The notes below the pieces were generated by a model. The model made no database searches. It worked only from the letters and a program-made list of their open reading frames with translations, and had not been told where the DNA came from. The position numbers were made by a program, and so were the translations under genes. DNA of 7,699 nt from Burkholderiales bacterium (GTDB lineage: Bacteria > Pseudomonadota > Gammaproteobacteria > Burkholderiales > SG8-41): positions 1 to 7,699 of the forward strand of contig SYEN01000087.1 in NCBI GenBank assembly GCA_005800795.1. Direction: 5' to 3'. The first letter of the stretch is position 1, and every line of letters begins with the position of its first letter. This document shows positions 5,528 to 7,699 of this stretch, piece after piece.

Positions 5528-6937
5528 ATGACCCTCGCACAACAAATCGCGGAACGCGTGGTGGCGATGCGCGCAGACAATTTGCCGCAGGCCGCACTCG
5601 ACTGGAGCCAGGTGGGCGTGATGGATACGCTGGGCTGCACGCTGGCGGGTGTGGCGGAAGAAGCGCCGGCGAAAGTCGCGGAGTTGATTGGCGTCAACCT
5701 TTCCGGCGGCGAAGCTTTGGTGCTGGGCACAGCGGGCCGCGCCAGCGCGCTGGATGCCGCGCTGATGAATGGCGTGGCTGCGCACGTGCTGGATTACGAT
5801 AATGGCGGTGCGCACATGGGCGGGCATGCGTCGGCGGTGATGGTGCCGGCGCTGCTGGCGGCGGCAGAGGCGTTTGATTGCAGCGGGCAGGATGTGCTGG
5901 TGGCGCATGCGGCAGGCTTTGAAACCGGCTCACGGCTGGGGCGCGCAGTGCATCCGATGCATTACGAATCCGGTTGGCACCCGACCTCCACCGTGGGCGT
6001 ATTTGCCGTGGCGGCAGCGTGTTCGCGTTTGCTCAACCTGACCGCAGAACAAACCGCCACCGCGCTGGCGATCAGCACCTCGTTCGCGGCGGGCACCAAG
6101 GCCAATTTCGGTACTATGGTGAAATCGCTGCACGTGGGCCAGTGCGCGCGCGGCGGGCTGATGGCGGCACTGCTCGCCCGCAAGGGTTACACCGCAAACC
6201 CCGATGCCTTCAGCCACAAGCAGGGCTATTTCAATCTGTTCAATGGCCCCGGCAAGTTTCATGTGGAGAACGTCATGGATAACTGGGGCGCGCCGCTGGA
6301 TATCATCGAGCCGGGCGCTGCGTATAAGCTGTACCCCTGCTGCTACAGCACGCACGCGGCGGTGGAGGCGGCGCTGAATCTGGTGCGCGAACATGGCCCG
6401 TTCAAGGCCGACGAGATCGAGCGCGTGAATTCCTACACCCACGCACAACGCCTGCCGCACACCGACCGGCCGCAACCGAAAACCGCGCTGGAAGCAAAAT
6501 TCAGCGTGCAGTATTGTGTGGCGCGTGCCTTGCTCGACGGCCATGTGCTGATGCGCGATTTTGATCCGCAATCGTTCGGCCAGCCCGCGATGCAAAATCT
6601 GCTTGCGCGCGTGCAGGCCACGCCGCATCTGGATGGGCAGTTCGATCCGGGGCAAACAGCGGCGGCCGAAGTCAAAATTACCTTCAAGAGCGGCAAGAGC
6701 GTGTCGTCGCGCGTGATGGCGCCGCTGGGCAAAACCTCGGCCAACCCGATACCCCCCGCGCAGTTGAAAACCAAGTTCGAGGATTGTGCCGCCAGCGTGC
6801 TGCCCGTGGCCCAGGTAAAGAAAGTCGCTCAAGCGCTCGATCAGTTTGCGGCAGTGAAATCGGTGCGCGAGTTTATGCGGTTACTGGAGGTGCCGGCTGC
6901 AGGGGCCAAGGATGTAGCCCAGCGGCGCGTAGCGTGA
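5528..6937 (+). CDS. MmgE/PrpD-family protein (2-methylcitrate dehydratase / cis-aconitate decarboxylase-like)
   Basis: This 469-residue protein has full family length. Family blocks in order are HVLDYDN (86-92), HMGGHASAVMVPALLAAAEAF (96-116), GWHPTSTVG (149-157), KSLHVGQCARGGLMAALLARKG (199-220), KLYPCCYSTHAAVEAA (267-282) and EAKFSVQYCVARALLDG (322-338). By motif, D91, H100, H151, K199, H276 and Y329 match the active-site positions I recall for cis-aconitate decarboxylase (D93, H103, H159, K207, H277, Y318), so the enzyme should be active as a lyase on a carboxylic acid substrate. No prpB/prpC neighbours are present, which argues against a methylcitrate-cycle role; the substrate cannot be named. 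It is cytoplasmic. The ATG has GGGAG 6 bp upstream. It is divergent from the DUF35/thiolase-like operon, and a metabolic link is possible but unproven. Codon use is strongly GC-rich. Confidence 0.92.
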   Translation: MTLAQQIAERVVAMRADNLPQAALDWSQVGVMDTLGCTLAGVAEEAPAKVAELIGVNLSGGEALVLGTAGRASALDAALMNGVAAHVLDYDNGGAHMGGHASAVMVPALLAAAEAFDCSGQDVLVAHAAGFETGSRLGRAVHPMHYESGWHPTSTVGVFAVAAACSRLLNLTAEQTATALAISTSFAAGTKANFGTMVKSLHVGQCARGGLMAALLARKGYTANPDAFSHKQGYFNLFNGPGKFHVENVMDNWGAPLDIIEPGAAYKLYPCCYSTHAAVEAALNLVREHGPFKADEIERVNSYTHAQRLPHTDRPQPKTALEAKFSVQYCVARALLDGHVLMRDFDPQSFGQPAMQNLLARVQATPHLDGQFDPGQTAAAEVKITFKSGKSVSSRVMAPLGKTSANPIPPAQLKTKFEDCAASVLPVAQVKKVAQALDQFAAVKSVREFMRLLEVPAAGAKDVAQRRVA

Positions 6938-6971
6938 TGGCCAGTCACTAGAAATTATTCAATAAAAACAA

Positions 6972-7027
6972 ATACTTACAAAGTATCGCCCAATGAGCGT
7001 TCGAGGCGGAACTCAGAGTGGTTCCGC
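6972..7027 (-). terminator. Terminator region between the converging MmgE/PrpD and small hypothetical genes
   Basis: Reading leftward, a 7-bp hairpin (arms 7021-7027 and 7006-7012, GCGGAAC/GTTCCGC) is followed by a second, AT-rich hairpin ATACTT (6981-6986)/AAGTAT (6972-6977) with a 3-base loop, then a T-rich run TTGTTTTTATT (about 6971-6960). The second could act as an intrinsic terminator for the leftward gene at 7090-7305, though its stem is weak. The first hairpin could stop transcription from either side but has no T-run. Confidence 0.35.
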
Positions 7028-7089
7028 TACCCGCATCAACCACAACGGCCGTCTCTGCCGACTGTTGTGCTTTGTCGTCGTGCTTTGTG

Positions 7090-7305
7090 TTACCGCGGCG
7101 TGTTACGTCGTGTCGCCACGGTGCGCCGCTCTTTCTCCCCCTTGAGCGGCGGCACATAGATATCGAGCACTTCGGCTTCCCGCAGCACCGAGAAACCGCG
7201 CCGGTCTTTCCCCGGGAAGATTTTCGACAAGAGGGACTTCTTCTGGGTCCTACGCTCTTGGCGCTCTCTGCGCCCATCTGCAGGTTTATTGGGGGAGTCG
7301 CTCAT
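7090..7305 (-). CDS. Small highly charged hypothetical protein (71 aa)
   Basis: I do not recognise this protein. It is strongly basic: an Arg/Lys/Glu-rich N-terminal half (11-36, with RRERQERRTQKK at 12-23), a short more ordered stretch GFSVLREAEVLDIYVPPLKG (37-56), and a basic tail. It has no membrane segment or Cys pairs. Such composition could fit nucleic-acid or ribosome association, but that is a guess. The ATG at 7305 has AGGA close upstream and GGAG 9 bp upstream. It lies downstream of the photolyase gene on the same strand, about 100 bp away. A TACAAT hexamer (about 7347-7352) in the gap could be a -10 element for its own promoter. Overlapping frames have poorer composition, rich in Ser, Arg and Cys. 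Confidence 0.6.
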   Translation of the reverse strand: MSDSPNKPADGRRERQERRTQKKSLLSKIFPGKDRRGFSVLREAEVLDIYVPPLKGEKERRTVATRRNTPR

Positions 7306-7404
7306 GTTCCTGTGCTCCGATGAATTCGATGTAATGAGACATTATTGTAATGAAATTCCGTGCTGGCGGCATCCACGCGCAAGCGTACCGTAGCCGCTCC
7401 GCTG

Positions 7405-7699
7405 TCAGGCTTGCGCCTTCGCCCGGCCAAATAACGCCAGCGCGACTTTGCGCGCCTCGCCATGATCCACCACCGGCGCTGGGTAATCACGCCCGATGAC
7501 ACAGCCTGTCTTTTTTTGTTCGTCCGCGCTCATAAGCCAGGGCGCGTGGATGTGTTTTGCGGCCACGGACGCGAGTTCGGGGACGTATTTTTTGATGAAG
7601 CGGCCGTCGGGGTCGAAGCGCTGTGATTGGGTGACCGGGTTGAAGATGCGGAAGTACGGTTGCGCGTCGCAGCCGGTCGAGGCGGCCCACTGCCAGCCG
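7405..7699 (-). CDS. phrB: DNA photolyase (deoxyribodipyrimidine photo-lyase), C-terminal 97 residues; 5' part outside window
   Basis: The minus strand from 7698 to the TGA at 7405-7407 is open for 97 residues and reads as the end of the FAD-binding domain of a class I CPD photolyase. It begins GWQWAASTGCDAQPYFRIFN, then has PVTQSQRFDPDGRFIKKYVP, then HAPW (51-54), then DYPAPVVDHGEAR (71-83), all hallmark blocks also found at the end of E. coli PhrB. The enzyme uses blue light and reduced FAD to split cyclobutane pyrimidine dimers in DNA. The C-terminus is complete and of normal length; the N-terminal antenna domain lies beyond the right edge. A cryptochrome-like relative is possible in principle, but the close match to bacterial photolyase blocks makes repair the better call. 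Confidence 0.93.
   Translation of the reverse strand, partial: GWQWAASTGCDAQPYFRIFNPVTQSQRFDPDGRFIKKYVPELASVAAKHIHAPWLMSADEQKKTGCVIGRDYPAPVVDHGEARKVALALFGRAKAQA

Noticed and set aside
5930..6832. Long minus-strand open frame (300 codons) inside the MmgE/PrpD gene
   Set aside because: It is antisense to a clearly recognisable enzyme; long antisense frames are expected in GC-rich coding DNA, and its His/Arg-rich translation matches no family.
7067..7088. Direct repeat GTGCTTTGT (7067-7075 and 7080-7088)
   Set aside because: Only two 9-bp copies with a 13-bp period just past a stop codon; no further units or symmetry, so probably chance.
6948..7277. Minus-strand frame of 109 codons overlapping the small basic protein
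   Set aside because: Its composition is dominated by Ser, Arg and Cys, and it runs through the terminator-like hairpins; the 71-residue frame has the better ribosome site.
7302..7690. Two short minus-strand frames over the right end
   Set aside because: They are out of frame with the photolyase C-terminus, which reads without interruption to the window edge and explains the region.
1..7699. Searched by eye for CRISPR arrays, tRNA genes, insertion sequences and integrase genes
   Set aside because: No regularly spaced repeats, no cloverleaf-like sequence, and no transposase or recombinase frame were seen.

Overview
The window looks like part of a chromosome from a GC-rich proteobacterium, most likely a betaproteobacterium of the Burkholderiales type. 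The evidence is the gene content (SCP2-type thiolase-like protein with a DUF35 partner, a stand-alone MmgE/PrpD protein, DNA photolyase), GC-rich third codon positions on the right, and Shine-Dalgarno-led starts. The lineage is an inference from style and content; no rRNA or tRNA is present to fix it.

Layout. (1) Positions 1-2610 hold a compact leftward operon: a TIGR04255-family protein, a helix-turn-helix protein with an unusual N-terminus, and an uncharacterised protein with a His-Asp-Cys-Asp motif, possibly followed by a small 87-residue ORF and a weak terminator. The genes are 12 and 9 bp apart. Base composition is visibly more AT-rich and mixed than further right, which suggests accessory DNA. 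(2) Positions 2611-2847 are a very AT-rich divergent control region with two candidate operators, one on each side. (3) Positions 2848-3512 encode a FitAB-type toxin-antitoxin pair (RHH antitoxin, PIN-domain toxin) overlapping by 4 bp, preceded by two TGATATCA boxes 12 bp apart, the same layout as the known FitA operator. (4) Positions 3513-3626 carry three hairpins where the toxin gene and the next gene converge; this is also where composition changes to GC-rich 'core' DNA. (5) Positions 3627-5227 are a leftward two-gene operon: DUF35 zinc-ribbon/OB-fold protein then a thiolase-like protein lacking classical thiolase cysteines. (6) After a 300-bp divergent intergenic region, 5528-6937 encodes an MmgE/PrpD-family protein on the plus strand. 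(7) The right end has a small basic hypothetical protein (7090-7305, minus) and the 3' end of a class I DNA photolyase gene (7405-7699, minus, running off the window).

How the genes work together. The DUF35 and thiolase-like proteins very probably form one complex acting on acyl-CoA substrates, and could be an aldolase rather than a thiolase. FitAB is a self-regulated stability/stress module. The three-gene operon at the left is the best candidate for an undescribed system: a tight, likely self-regulated module made of two uncharacterised proteins and an HTH protein, sitting beside a toxin-antitoxin pair in accessory-looking DNA. Nothing in the sequence proves a defence role; that is inference from context.
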